Positions 1 through 6,120 of a stretch of DNA of 10,609 nucleotides are shown piece after piece. How positions within the stretch are numbered: position 1 is the stretch's first letter; each line of letters begins with the position of its first letter. Made by a program: the position numbers and the translations under genes. Where the stretch lies: the NCBI GenBank assembly GCA_021836665.1, contig JAKBHQ010000059.1, positions 1 to 10,609 on the forward strand, in the 5' to 3' direction. This stretch comes from Thermoplasmata archaeon (lineage in GTDB: Bacteria > Actinomycetota > Acidimicrobiia > Acidimicrobiales > Acidimicrobiaceae). The notes below the pieces were generated by a model. It was not told the DNA's origin. It made no database searches and saw only the letters and a program-made list of their open reading frames with translations.

Positions 1-253
1 AGAGGGCCTTAGCGGTCGCATAGTCTAAGGCAATGGTGATATCGGGGTTGTCTAGTTCACCTATTTCCATGTCCAGAAAACCTTGGCTCGTGTCGACGTA
101 GATATGGAGCTCTCCTTCACCAAAAGGGATTTCGGTGACTATCTGGTTCATTCGGATATTGGTTGCAATAGCCGGTTCCTCTTCAGAATGGCTTTGACGC
201 AATCGTCTCGCCTCTTCGATCCACTCTGGACTGAGAAATGGAAACTTTGCCAA
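1..253 (-). CDS. SCP2 sterol-binding domain-like protein, 5' part (runs off the window)
   Basis: About 84 codons are visible, starting at a TTG at 253-251. The start is supported by an AAAAGGAG ribosome site five bases upstream. The protein begins MAKFPFLSPEWIEEARRLRQ and continues with an alternating strand pattern containing RMNQIVTEIPFGEG, HIYVDTSQGFLDMEIGEL and DNPDITIALDYATAKAL. The family knowledge used is that small actinobacterial SCP2-type proteins of about 125 residues open with 'FLS.EW...A' and carry 'PDVT...DYATA' in the lipid-binding fold, so roughly two thirds should be present here. The role is inferred as binding of a lipid or acyl-CoA in the cytosol; no ligand can be read from the sequence. 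Longer frames overlap it on both strands, but only this frame gives a family-like sequence with a good ribosome site. Being cut by the window edge, its 3' end and neighbours are unknown. Confidence 0.72.
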   Translation of the reverse strand, partial: MAKFPFLSPEWIEEARRLRQSHSEEEPAIATNIRMNQIVTEIPFGEGELHIYVDTSQGFLDMEIGELDNPDITIALDYATAKAL

Positions 254-626
254 GTGTGCTCCTTTTCGACTACCTGTGATTCGGCTATCCCTGTCGGTGT
301 TAGCCTACAGCGAGAATCGCCTGAAATTCGAAGTGCTCTTTTCAGTCGATGATAATCTGACGCCAACTTGGCAAGAAGTGCCATCTGGTCCCTTCATGGG
401 ATCATCGGATCTGTGGCCAAAGTCAAAGGCGAACTGTTGCAACGCCATTCAATGAGGGTGATATCGCAGAGGCGAAGGTTCTCGTTGGCTAATGGGTAAC
501 GACTCCGCTGCACCGCGGATATTCGAAGATCATTGCTCACATAGCCGAACCATACCCCCCTCAGTCATGAGTGACATTGGAGAGTTCTTTTTCGCATCGG
601 GGGTCGGTTGAAAGCATCTACCGGAG

Positions 627-800
627 TCATGGCCCATAGCGGACTACTTTTATCAGGCTAAACGGTGGGACGCCCCTAAGTGGGTTTGGAGTTCGACCAA
701 TGAAGTGGAGACGCTCGACGTCGTTGCGGAGTGAAATCTGAGGCTCCGATCAATGGCCTCGGGCGATCTACCTTAGTTGCGATCTTTTGATTTTAAGTAA
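627..800 (+). pseudogene. Remnant of a RibD-C / dihydrofolate reductase-like protein
   Basis: In one frame the sequence reads SWPIADYFYQAK, then DAPKWVWSSTNEVETLDVVAE, a stop at 732, then NLRLRSMASGDLP, a stop at 774, then LRSFDFK and a stop at 798. The order matches the RibD C-terminal/DHFR-like family: a 'WP..D.y...' stretch, 'pKyV.S.T', and 'dvv.ev..LK..pGGDL.v.GS..l'. Two in-frame stops interrupt the homology, and no matching start or C-terminal part is found. The region just upstream reads LFRIGGRLKAS in another frame, which could be the family's 'LLLGR.TYE' shifted by an indel, but this is weak. Members usually run about 180-200 residues, so at most a third survives. I see the motifs; the family assignment is from memory of the pattern. 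Confidence 0.45.
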
Positions 801-823
801 AGTGATTTTAAGTCAAGTGATTT
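789..823. repeat. 15-bp tandem repeat, about 2.3 copies
   Basis: GATTTTAAGTAAAGT (789-803) is followed directly by GATTTTAAGTCAAGT (804-818) and a partial GATTT (819-823), with one mismatch between the full copies. It begins within the last codons of the broken RibD-C-like remnant and may be a slippage product that helped destroy that frame. No function is indicated. Confidence 0.8.
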
Positions 824-968
824 CCAGCGACACCGATCGACGCCTGAAATTTCGCCAGCATAGCTTCCGACCCTAACCTGACATTTAGCTGGGCGTAAAA
901 CCTTCATTTGCCGACTACCTGGCGAGAGTTAAATTTGCGTATAGTTCATCCAAAGGCAAGAGCAATAA

Positions 969-1300
969 ATGCTGCTGCGTTTGTCCTTGCGGATCAACCG
1001 GACGGCATATGGCTCCCACTATGGCTAGCTGAATACCCTGTTAGCCGATGACGGCCACCTCATCTGTTCGGCGACAAACTTTGGGGGTCTCGACTGGGCG
1101 ACAAGACGCGCCGTTGCGGTTGCTAATGTGCTTGTGATTGTTTCGGGGGGTCGCATAACAGATGAGCCTGGCTCGGTTTACGCGTCCGAAATGACACGTT
1201 AATTATAAACCTACTCGGTCCGGGCCTTTTCCCAATGGTTCCGAAGTTTTGCGGTCGGTGATTATGACGGCTGGCAGCTAATGACTTCCGGAGTTAATTG
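969..1300 (+). pseudogene. Remnant of a deazaflavin-dependent nitroreductase-like protein
   Basis: One unshifted frame carries MLLRLSLRINRTAYGSHYG, a stop at 1026, then LNTLLADDGHLICSATNFGG, DWATRRAVAVANVLVIVSGGRI and stops at 1200 and 1206. It continues as SQWFRSFAVGDYDGWQLMTSG. In the deazaflavin (F420)-dependent nitroreductase (DDN-like) family the corresponding order is 'LLLTT.GRkSG..R.TPL.y..DGd.y.vvASNfGg..hPaW..Nl.AnP.V.V..GGR', then '...Lw...f..yd.YQ..TsR.IPv'. The 'SATNFGG', 'ANV.V.V.GGR' and 'YDGWQ..TSG' segments fall in the right order and about the right spacing, and stop codons are the main damage. No ribosome site is visible before the ATG at 969. It lies on the same strand as the RibD-C-like remnant, so both may come from one lost locus. 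PNPOx-like flavin proteins are a possible alternative. Confidence 0.5.
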
Positions 1301-1450
1301 TCGCCGAAATGGAGACCGACCTCGAAGAAAACGTGAGTTTCCCTGTATTGGGTTACTAGCAATCTCTGGTGTTCTGTTATTTCCAAGCGTCCATTGGGCA
1401 AATGACAAAGTCAACTATGGTACCGGGCCGACCTCTCACCAAATTTCTAC

Positions 1451-1470
1451 TTTAAGCCCTAGGGCTTAAA
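1451..1470. repeat. Perfect 20-bp palindrome
   Basis: TTTAAGCCCTAGGGCTTAAA is its own reverse complement across all 20 bases and has no spacer. It does not sit directly after an intact gene and is not followed by a T tract on either strand, so a terminator is not favoured. As DNA it could be an operator for a dimeric regulator; as RNA it would be a short hairpin with a CUAG loop. A further small nested structure follows (CTCCT at 1473-1477 can pair with AGGAG at 1513-1517, enclosing GCGGG/CCCGC). Confidence 0.6.
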
Positions 1471-1862
1471 AAGCTCCTGAATGGCGGGATCTAAGCCCGC
1501 TGGACAGTTTCTAGGAGAGTTATTGAACAGATCAGGAAGTTTGACCAGGGCCGTTAGGAATCCGTATTTGGTTCATTTAGATCACTGTTAGAGGATGAGT
1601 AGATTAGAGCAATCACAATGGGCGCCGATGCCACAAGCGAGAAGGATGAACCGATCGAACCTCAAAATGCCGAGCAAATTAGACCACTCGTCTTGGTATC
1701 CAAGGTTCCTTGCGTAAGGACGGCTTCTGTATCCCTCAAATAGGTCTGTGATGCAGTGGTATATGACCGGCAAGATGAGATTTATATTTCAAAGTTCAGT
1801 GTTTTCCAGTTCGTGTTTTGGAAAAGCTCCTGATGTGGATAGATGAATTATTTGGAAGAACT

Positions 1863-1891
1863 TTGACAATCTACAAATGGTTAATTAACTA
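1863..1891 (+). promoter_or_regulatory. Possible sigma70-type promoter for the secreted repeat protein
   Basis: A perfect TTGACA at 1863-1868 is followed after 17 bases by TAACTA at 1886-1891, in an AT-rich stretch. It would give a leader of about 195 bases before the ATG at 2093. The -10 match is only partial, so this is a candidate. Confidence 0.3.
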
Positions 1892-2001
1892 GTTTGACGA
1901 AGTAGTTTGAGTTAGGGTGGTTTATCGGCCATTAGATGAGGAAACTTTAGCAGAAGTTTGGATAGAAATTTATGAGCTGCTTAGGTTTGGCAGAGTGGCG
2001 A

Positions 2002-2036
2002 GCAAATGAAGCTTTTCCCCCGGATTTGCAGGGAAA
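2002..2036 (+). promoter_or_regulatory. Leader element with two interleaved stems (pseudoknot or switch)
   Basis: GCAAAT (2002-2007) is the exact complement of ATTTGC (2024-2029), and TTTCCC (2014-2019) in its loop is the exact complement of GGGAAA (2031-2036). The two six-pair stems are interleaved. They can form an H-type pseudoknot or act as competing hairpins. The element ends 56 bases before the start codon of the secreted repeat protein, in its presumed leader RNA. It matches no riboswitch class I can name. Confidence 0.35.
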
Positions 2037-2092
2037 CTGGCGGAGGTTTGGGAGTTTTGAACAGGGCCTGAGAAGCGGATATCGAGGTAAGG

Positions 2093-4984
2093 ATGAAGAA
2101 GTTACGTACCTACATAGCTAGGTTAGTTGGTCTAGCAATAGTGTTATTTGGTATTTTGGCCCCAGCTTTTGCGACGACAGCATCCGCAACCACGACCTCC
2201 ACCCAGACGGTATTTGTCAAACAAGCCTCCTTGTCAGCCAAGTGCACGCAAAATGTCAATCAGTGGGGGTTTGTTATCACAACTCAGGGGTTGACGAGTT
2301 CGGAGATTCCCCCCTATATCTCGGTCGAATGGTCATCTACTAAGCCGCAATTTGTCCCTCTCTATCTTTCAAATGCACCCGTTTCAGGTGGTTCTGCTCA
2401 CTACTTCACTGACACGCCTGCCAATCCAGATTCCTATGCCTTTGATACACCTATCAACGCTGAGGTGCAAATATCCACCTCATGGACTGGTCAGTTTGTT
2501 CTGAGCCATGGGGCGTGTCCTAGTTCGGCGAAGCCTACCCTCACCATAGATAAAACCGCTGGCCAGTCACCTATTACCGCCGGAGGCAATTCAACTTTCA
2601 CCGTCGCATCTTCTGCCAACAATCTTCTTGCTGGTGATCAGGTAACGATGACCGATCCGCTGCCAACCGCTCCTGGGGTTAGTTACTCGCTCGACTCGGC
2701 AAGCAATACGCCGAGTGGTCAAGAGGAGGCGTGGACGAGCTGCGCGATAGTTCCTACCGAGGAGGTCAGTTGCACTTACAGCGCTCCGGTGGACCAGTCC
2801 GTTACATTCGCTAACGTTATAGTTGACGTAGCATCGAGTACTTCCTCACCCACCGAAACCCTCAACAACACTGCGACTATCTCGGCCGATGGAATAGTCG
2901 AAACTTCGACGGCTTCGATATCGATTACCGCGCAAACCCCCAAGCTAACCATAACCAAAACCGCTGGCCAGTCACCTATCGCCTCAGGTAGCAGCTCGCT
3001 TTTTACCATTAGCGACCTTACGGTCAATGGTTGGGATTATCAAGAGGTGACATTGACGGACCCGCTTCCACAAGGGAGCGGCATTAAATACTCCCTGGAC
3101 GCTGCCGCAAACAATCAACCCGCAGCTGGTCAGTTGGCGTGGGATAGCTGCGTCCTATCCTCTGATACCGTGACCTGTACATTTACTCCATCGCAAGCGG
3201 GAGTCTATGACCCGAGTTTCGCAAACGTAGTGGTAGATGTCACGACGACCGGCTCGGCTCCAAGCCAAAGCTTAGACAACACCGCTACGATCGCTCTAGG
3301 CGGCATAACGGCAAGCTCTAGCGCGTCCATATCCGTTCTCGGCCCAATCCCTGCGACTCCAACACTTTCGATTACTAAGGCAGCTAGCCTTCCGAAAATT
3401 ACCGCTCCTGGGTCTTCGACCTTTACCATTGATTCGTCAGCCACGATAACGAATATTCTGCCGGAAAATATTCTTCTGTCGAGTCCAGACATAGTGAGCC
3501 CTCCTTTGAATCCTTCTTCGGTAGTCCTGTTCGATCCGCTGCCAGCTGCTCCTGGTGTTAGCTACGCACTCGATTCGAATGGAAACGCGCCGACCGGCTC
3601 AGAGGTTGCTTGGACGAGCTGTTCATTTGTGTCAGGTGGTTCTATCCCGACCCCTGGGTCCACACCTATCCCACCAGGTACTTTTACCTCTCCAGGGGCG
3701 CAGGCAGCGGTTTTTTGTTACTTTACCCCTCCACTTCAGGTGGACCCGACAACGACGTACGACTTCGCTCGGGTTATCGTGGACGTGAAAGCGGACAATA
3801 CTTCGCCGAATCAGTCAATCGTAAATACGGCATATATCACCGCCGGGCTAATTAGCGAAAATTCTTCGGCTTCGATATTGATTCAGTCGACGACTCCGAA
3901 ACTGGCGATTACCAAGTCCTCTGGGAACCCTGGCTCTTTATCATCGTCCATTTATGCTGGACAAGGATCCATCTTCACGATTAGTGGTATGGGTGTAATC
4001 GGTTGGGATTACGGAGAGGTCACGATGTCCGATCCCCTTCCGCAAGGAAACGGGGTCAGTTACTCGCTCGACCCGACTAGCAACCGACCGACTGGCTCAG
4101 AGTTGCCCTGGGATAGCTGCGGCATATCCTCTGATACCGTGACCTGTACATTTGCTCCATCGCCAGCGGGAGTCTATGACCCGAGTTTCGCAAACGTAGT
4201 GGTAGATGTCACGACGACCGACTCGGCTCCAAGCCAAAGCTTGGACAACACAGCCGAGATATCCCTTGGCGATCAAAGCGCCTACGCCTCGGCGACGATC
4301 ACGATATCACAGGTGTCCTACCCACCACCTCCAGTGGTCACGCCTCCAATTGTCACCCATCCGAGTGTTTCGCTGTCAGATACCTTGACCAAGACCGCCA
4401 CCTATCCGTCGGTGGTCGCAGGATCCACAGATACCTTTACGATTACCGGATCTTTTACCGGTCAAGTGAACTCCAAAGTGGTACTCAGTGACCCTATGCC
4501 GCAATATGTCACCATCAATGGGCCAGTTACCGATGTTGGGTCAGGTTTTCCAGCGGGATCTAGTGCTGCCTGCTCGGTCTCTTCGGAGACGGTAGTCTGT
4601 ACTTTCCAGCCTCCGACTGGCGGCTTAGTGAACCCGAGTATCGGGACAATTTCAGTGCCGGTCCTAATAGCGGCCAATGCACCCGTAGGGTCGGTGACCA
4701 ATACCGCCACCTTGACCGACAGTGGTGACTCACTGTCGTCATTGCAATCCAGCGCCGTGGTATCCGTTTCGGCACCGATAGTATCTTCGTCCTCCTCTGC
4801 TGCGCCGGCGACTCCACTAGCCAGTTCTTCGCCTACTCCGACTCCGTCTACCATCGAGGCGGTTCATACCGGCGAACCTTGGGCATCATCTTGGTGGTGG
4901 CGCTTAGCGATTATTAGCGCAGGCACCGGACTCTTCCTGGTCGCTCCAAGGAGGAGGAGAAGGTCCAGCAGGGCCCATTCATAG
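2093..4984 (+). CDS. Secreted, surface-anchored protein with five DUF11-like repeats
   Basis: The 963-residue protein starts at an ATG behind GAGGTAAGG. A signal peptide covers about residues 1-32 (charged MKKLRTYIAR, hydrophobic core, cleavage after ASA). Residues 33-146 form an N-terminal domain I do not recognise. Five DUF11-like domains follow, beginning near residues 147, 283, 422, 601 and 757. Each has 'L.ITK.a..p...G....FTI', 'v.l.DPLP...g..YSLD', a cysteine pair (WTSC/WDSC ... CTF) and the closing 'NTA.I' strand. Domains 1 and 3 resemble each other, as do 2 and 4; domain 3 has a Pro/Gly-rich insert between its cysteines. A Ser/Pro/Thr linker leads to HTGEPW (925-930), a hydrophobic segment (about 934-949) and an RRRRR tail. 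That end looks like a sortase-type sorting signal, though it is not canonical LPXTG. The likely role is a surface stalk or adhesin; function is not shown. No sortase is in the window. Confidence 0.85.
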   Translation: MKKLRTYIARLVGLAIVLFGILAPAFATTASATTTSTQTVFVKQASLSAKCTQNVNQWGFVITTQGLTSSEIPPYISVEWSSTKPQFVPLYLSNAPVSGGSAHYFTDTPANPDSYAFDTPINAEVQISTSWTGQFVLSHGACPSSAKPTLTIDKTAGQSPITAGGNSTFTVASSANNLLAGDQVTMTDPLPTAPGVSYSLDSASNTPSGQEEAWTSCAIVPTEEVSCTYSAPVDQSVTFANVIVDVASSTSSPTETLNNTATISADGIVETSTASISITAQTPKLTITKTAGQSPIASGSSSLFTISDLTVNGWDYQEVTLTDPLPQGSGIKYSLDAAANNQPAAGQLAWDSCVLSSDTVTCTFTPSQAGVYDPSFANVVVDVTTTGSAPSQSLDNTATIALGGITASSSASISVLGPIPATPTLSITKAASLPKITAPGSSTFTIDSSATITNILPENILLSSPDIVSPPLNPSSVVLFDPLPAAPGVSYALDSNGNAPTGSEVAWTSCSFVSGGSIPTPGSTPIPPGTFTSPGAQAAVFCYFTPPLQVDPTTTYDFARVIVDVKADNTSPNQSIVNTAYITAGLISENSSASILIQSTTPKLAITKSSGNPGSLSSSIYAGQGSIFTISGMGVIGWDYGEVTMSDPLPQGNGVSYSLDPTSNRPTGSELPWDSCGISSDTVTCTFAPSPAGVYDPSFANVVVDVTTTDSAPSQSLDNTAEISLGDQSAYASATITISQVSYPPPPVVTPPIVTHPSVSLSDTLTKTATYPSVVAGSTDTFTITGSFTGQVNSKVVLSDPMPQYVTINGPVTDVGSGFPAGSSAACSVSSETVVCTFQPPTGGLVNPSIGTISVPVLIAANAPVGSVTNTATLTDSGDSLSSLQSSAVVSVSAPIVSSSSSAAPATPLASSSPTPTPSTIEAVHTGEPWASSWWWRLAIISAGTGLFLVAPRRRRRSSRAHS
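3141..3282 (+). repeat. Intragenic repeat, copy 1 (domain 2)
   Basis: This 142-base stretch of domain 2 recurs 969 bases downstream with about six mismatches by eye. It encodes WDSCVLSSDTVTCTF through the NTA strand. The surrounding parts of the two domains are much less alike, so the near identity is local. Confidence 0.85.
4110..4251 (+). repeat. Intragenic repeat, copy 2 (domain 4)
   Basis: Second copy of the 142-base block, in domain 4. The offset of 969 bases is an exact multiple of three, so recombination between the copies would keep the frame and remove or add 323 residues. Confidence 0.85.
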
Positions 4985-5030
4985 AGGGCTGCTCTGTCCT
5001 GTCCAGCTAGCCAAAGGGTAACCGAGCGAC

Positions 5031-5072
5031 ATGCCTTTCCCAAGCCCTCCTACGATGGCCTGGGAAAGGCAT
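5031..5072 (+). terminator. Strong hairpin after the repeat-protein gene, probable terminator
   Basis: ATGCCTTTCCCA (5031-5042) pairs perfectly with TGGGAAAGGCAT (5061-5072), with a further GCC/GGC inside the 18-base loop. It lies 46 bases after the stop codon. No T tract follows (TCAAAACGG), so it would be the U-less type often proposed in actinobacteria, or an mRNA 3'-end stabiliser. Confidence 0.6.
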
Positions 5073-5105
5073 TCAAAACGGCATGCTATTTTCTCGATCT
5101 ATGCT

Positions 5106-5122
5106 GGTCTTTCGGAAAGACC
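5106..5122 (+). promoter_or_regulatory. Small hairpin just before the thioesterase ribosome site
   Basis: GGTCTTT-CGG-AAAGACC is a perfect seven-pair stem with a three-base loop. It ends five bases before the GGTGG that serves as ribosome site. It could affect initiation or protect the 5' end; no ligand class is recognised. Confidence 0.4.
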
Positions 5123-5137
5123 TGGGGGTGGATAGCA

Positions 5138-5542
5138 TTGTCAGTGGTTCCAATAGGGCTGCTCCAACGAGAGATAGAAAAGGCACCATTTATCAGATGG
5201 TGGGGGGCAACGCTTCTCGAGGTTGGAGATGGCTCAGCATCAGTCGCACTTCCGTTTCGAGAGGAACTAATAAGGCCAGGTGGAGTGCTACACGGCTCGT
5301 CGTATGAATTGGTGGCAGACGTGGCGATGTGGGTAGCGATCATGACAAAGGTCGGGATTGAACCTATGGCGGTAACCATAGAGATGAAGACGTCATTTTT
5401 CAAAGGTGCGACGACGGATATTCTCGCAAAGGCAAACATTTTGAAGCTGGGTAAGCGGGTCACGTTTGGCGAAGCGGAGATCTTTTCAAATGGAGAGCTG
5501 ATGGCGCATTCAACCCTCTCCTACGCCATGCCGCGTCATTGA
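5138..5542 (+). CDS. PaaI-type hotdog-fold thioesterase
   Basis: This 134-residue protein has the length and layout of single-domain PaaI/YbgC-like hotdog thioesterases, which hydrolyse acyl-CoA thioesters in the cytosol. The signature helix region is RPGGVLHGSSYELVAD (residues 46-61), equivalent to 'GG.lHGG....laD': His52-Gly53 and Asp61 correspond to the substrate and catalytic positions. The second Gly of 'HGG' is replaced by Ser. The TIEMKTSFFKGA stretch (80-91) is the family's 'T.el...FlrpA' strand. The TTG at 5138 is chosen because GGTGG precedes it by six bases; a GTG two codons later (5144) is the alternative. The frame is also open further upstream, but no better start is seen. It is preceded by its own leader hairpin and followed by a gene-poor gap, so it appears monocistronic. 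The substrate is unknown; a phenylacetyl-CoA-type or fatty-acid role would be a guess. Confidence 0.85.
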   Translation: MSVVPIGLLQREIEKAPFIRWWGATLLEVGDGSASVALPFREELIRPGGVLHGSSYELVADVAMWVAIMTKVGIEPMAVTIEMKTSFFKGATTDILAKANILKLGKRVTFGEAEIFSNGELMAHSTLSYAMPRH

Positions 5543-5758
5543 TGAGAAGTCACCCAAAACGGTGCTAACAAGTGAAGGGCATCGGCGATGCAGATCATTT
5601 TGGTCGAGCCAGCGGACGCTTTTTTGAAGGGTTCATCAATAGTTTCGCTGTGGAGTATCGAGGATACAACAGTTCCCGCCTGACCTACGTCCTGACTTAT
5701 TGACTCAGAGGCTTGCAACAGTTGTCGCAGTGATGCGCTATAACAAGATCTAATGAAT

Positions 5759-5992
5759 TTACTTGAGTGGGCGCTGTCTCAAGTAATACACCCGCAGACG
5801 GCATTTAGGTGGTATAGGACAGGAAAGATGCTCGTGCCAACCCCTAGCTATCAGGTTAGTTGTTGGTACAGGCGGCAGTTCAGATGATGGGTTGACTCAT
5901 CACCTGGAGAGAGCAGATAAGTCCAGTGCTTGCGCTGGCAACGCTTGGAGAGGCAAGAACAACTCTCGGACGAGTGAGAATGAAGTCCGAGA
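5759..5992. ncRNA. Possible structured RNA (strand uncertain)
   Basis: Successive inverted repeats occur within about 230 bases. TTACTTGAG/CTCAAGTAA (5759-5767 with 5778-5786) is nine perfect pairs. TGCCAAC/GTTGGTA (5835-5841 with 5862-5868) is seven pairs including one G-T. CCAGTG-CTTG-CGCTGG (5923-5938) has a CUUG tetraloop. CTTG/CAAG (5944-5957) is short. TCTCGGAC/GTCCGAGA (5964-5971 with 5985-5992) is eight perfect pairs. The series has no good coding frame. It matches no RNA family I recognise (not tmRNA, RNase P or 6S by their hallmark sequences), so it may be a novel RNA or chance structure. Confidence 0.25.
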
Positions 5993-6043
5993 CGAGAACC
6001 TTGTAAAAGGTGCATCATAATGAATGGACTCACTATTGATCAC

Positions 6044-6098
6044 TCAGATGCAGCGGTGGCGAAGTAGATTCCACGGTCAGATGCAACGGTCAGATTGA
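6044..6098. repeat. Short repeats based on TCAGATGCARCGGT
   Basis: TCAGATGCAGCGGT (6044-6057) and TCAGATGCAACGGT (6078-6091) differ at one base and are 34 bases apart. ACGGTCAGAT also occurs twice, 13 bases apart (6073 and 6086). They lie just beyond the stop codon of the carboxyltransferase gene and have no evident function. Confidence 0.6.
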
Positions 6099-6120
6099 TA
6101 TCAATGCTGTTGAGCGCCTT

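Larger units (their letters stand above)
254..2092. other. Long gene-poor region with decayed gene remnants
   Basis: This stretch of about 1.8 kb has no frame with a convincing start, ribosome site and family-like protein. Short open frames exist (for example 1281-1469 plus, 1588-1773 minus and 1618-1743 plus), but none resembles a known family or has a good ribosome site. Two plus-strand stretches do translate into recognisable pieces of reductase families broken by stop codons (listed separately). From about 1780 to 2000 the composition is visibly AT-rich and I see no coding signal. The right end is the leader of the large secreted protein gene. The simplest reading is a former gene neighbourhood that has been eroding, plus regulatory sequence at both ends. 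Confidence 0.6.
5543..6120. other. Gene-poor gap between convergent genes
   Basis: Both flanking genes end here, so neither needs a promoter in this 578-base stretch, which is long for a convergent gap. Short frames exist (GTG at 5572 plus, 43 codons containing GRASGRFFEGF; 5536-5718 minus, 60 codons; ATG at 5588 plus, 31 codons), but they overlap each other and show no family features. The middle part has a run of hairpins listed separately as a possible RNA. The right part has short repeats and the perfect palindrome ATTGATATCAAT at 6094-6105. No T-rich intrinsic terminator is seen for either gene. Confidence 0.6.

Noticed and set aside
83..384. Open frames on both strands (83-352 plus, 148-384 minus)
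   Set aside because: They overlap the SCP2-like minus-strand gene in other frames, lack family features and have no good ribosome sites.
1281..1469. 62-codon plus-strand ORF
   Set aside because: It is the tail of the same frame as the broken nitroreductase-like remnant. The ATG is internal to it and the rest shows no family pattern.
1451..1470. Palindrome as an intrinsic terminator
   Set aside because: No T tract on the 3' side on either strand and no intact gene ends nearby.
1588..1773. Minus-strand 61-codon ORF and an opposing 41-codon plus ORF at 1618
   Set aside because: They lie on top of each other, neither has a clear ribosome site and no family is recognised. They are probably chance frames in non-coding DNA.
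1975..2035. tRNA-like string with GGCAGAGTGGCGAGC
   Set aside because: It recalls the start of Leu/Ser tRNAs, but there is no T-loop GTTCRA, acceptor stem or anticodon arm.
5572..5703. Short plus-strand ORF of 43 codons with GRASGRFFEGF
   Set aside because: It has a GTG start without a ribosome site, and it overlaps another plus frame (ATG 5588) and a minus frame of similar quality. It is not separable from chance.
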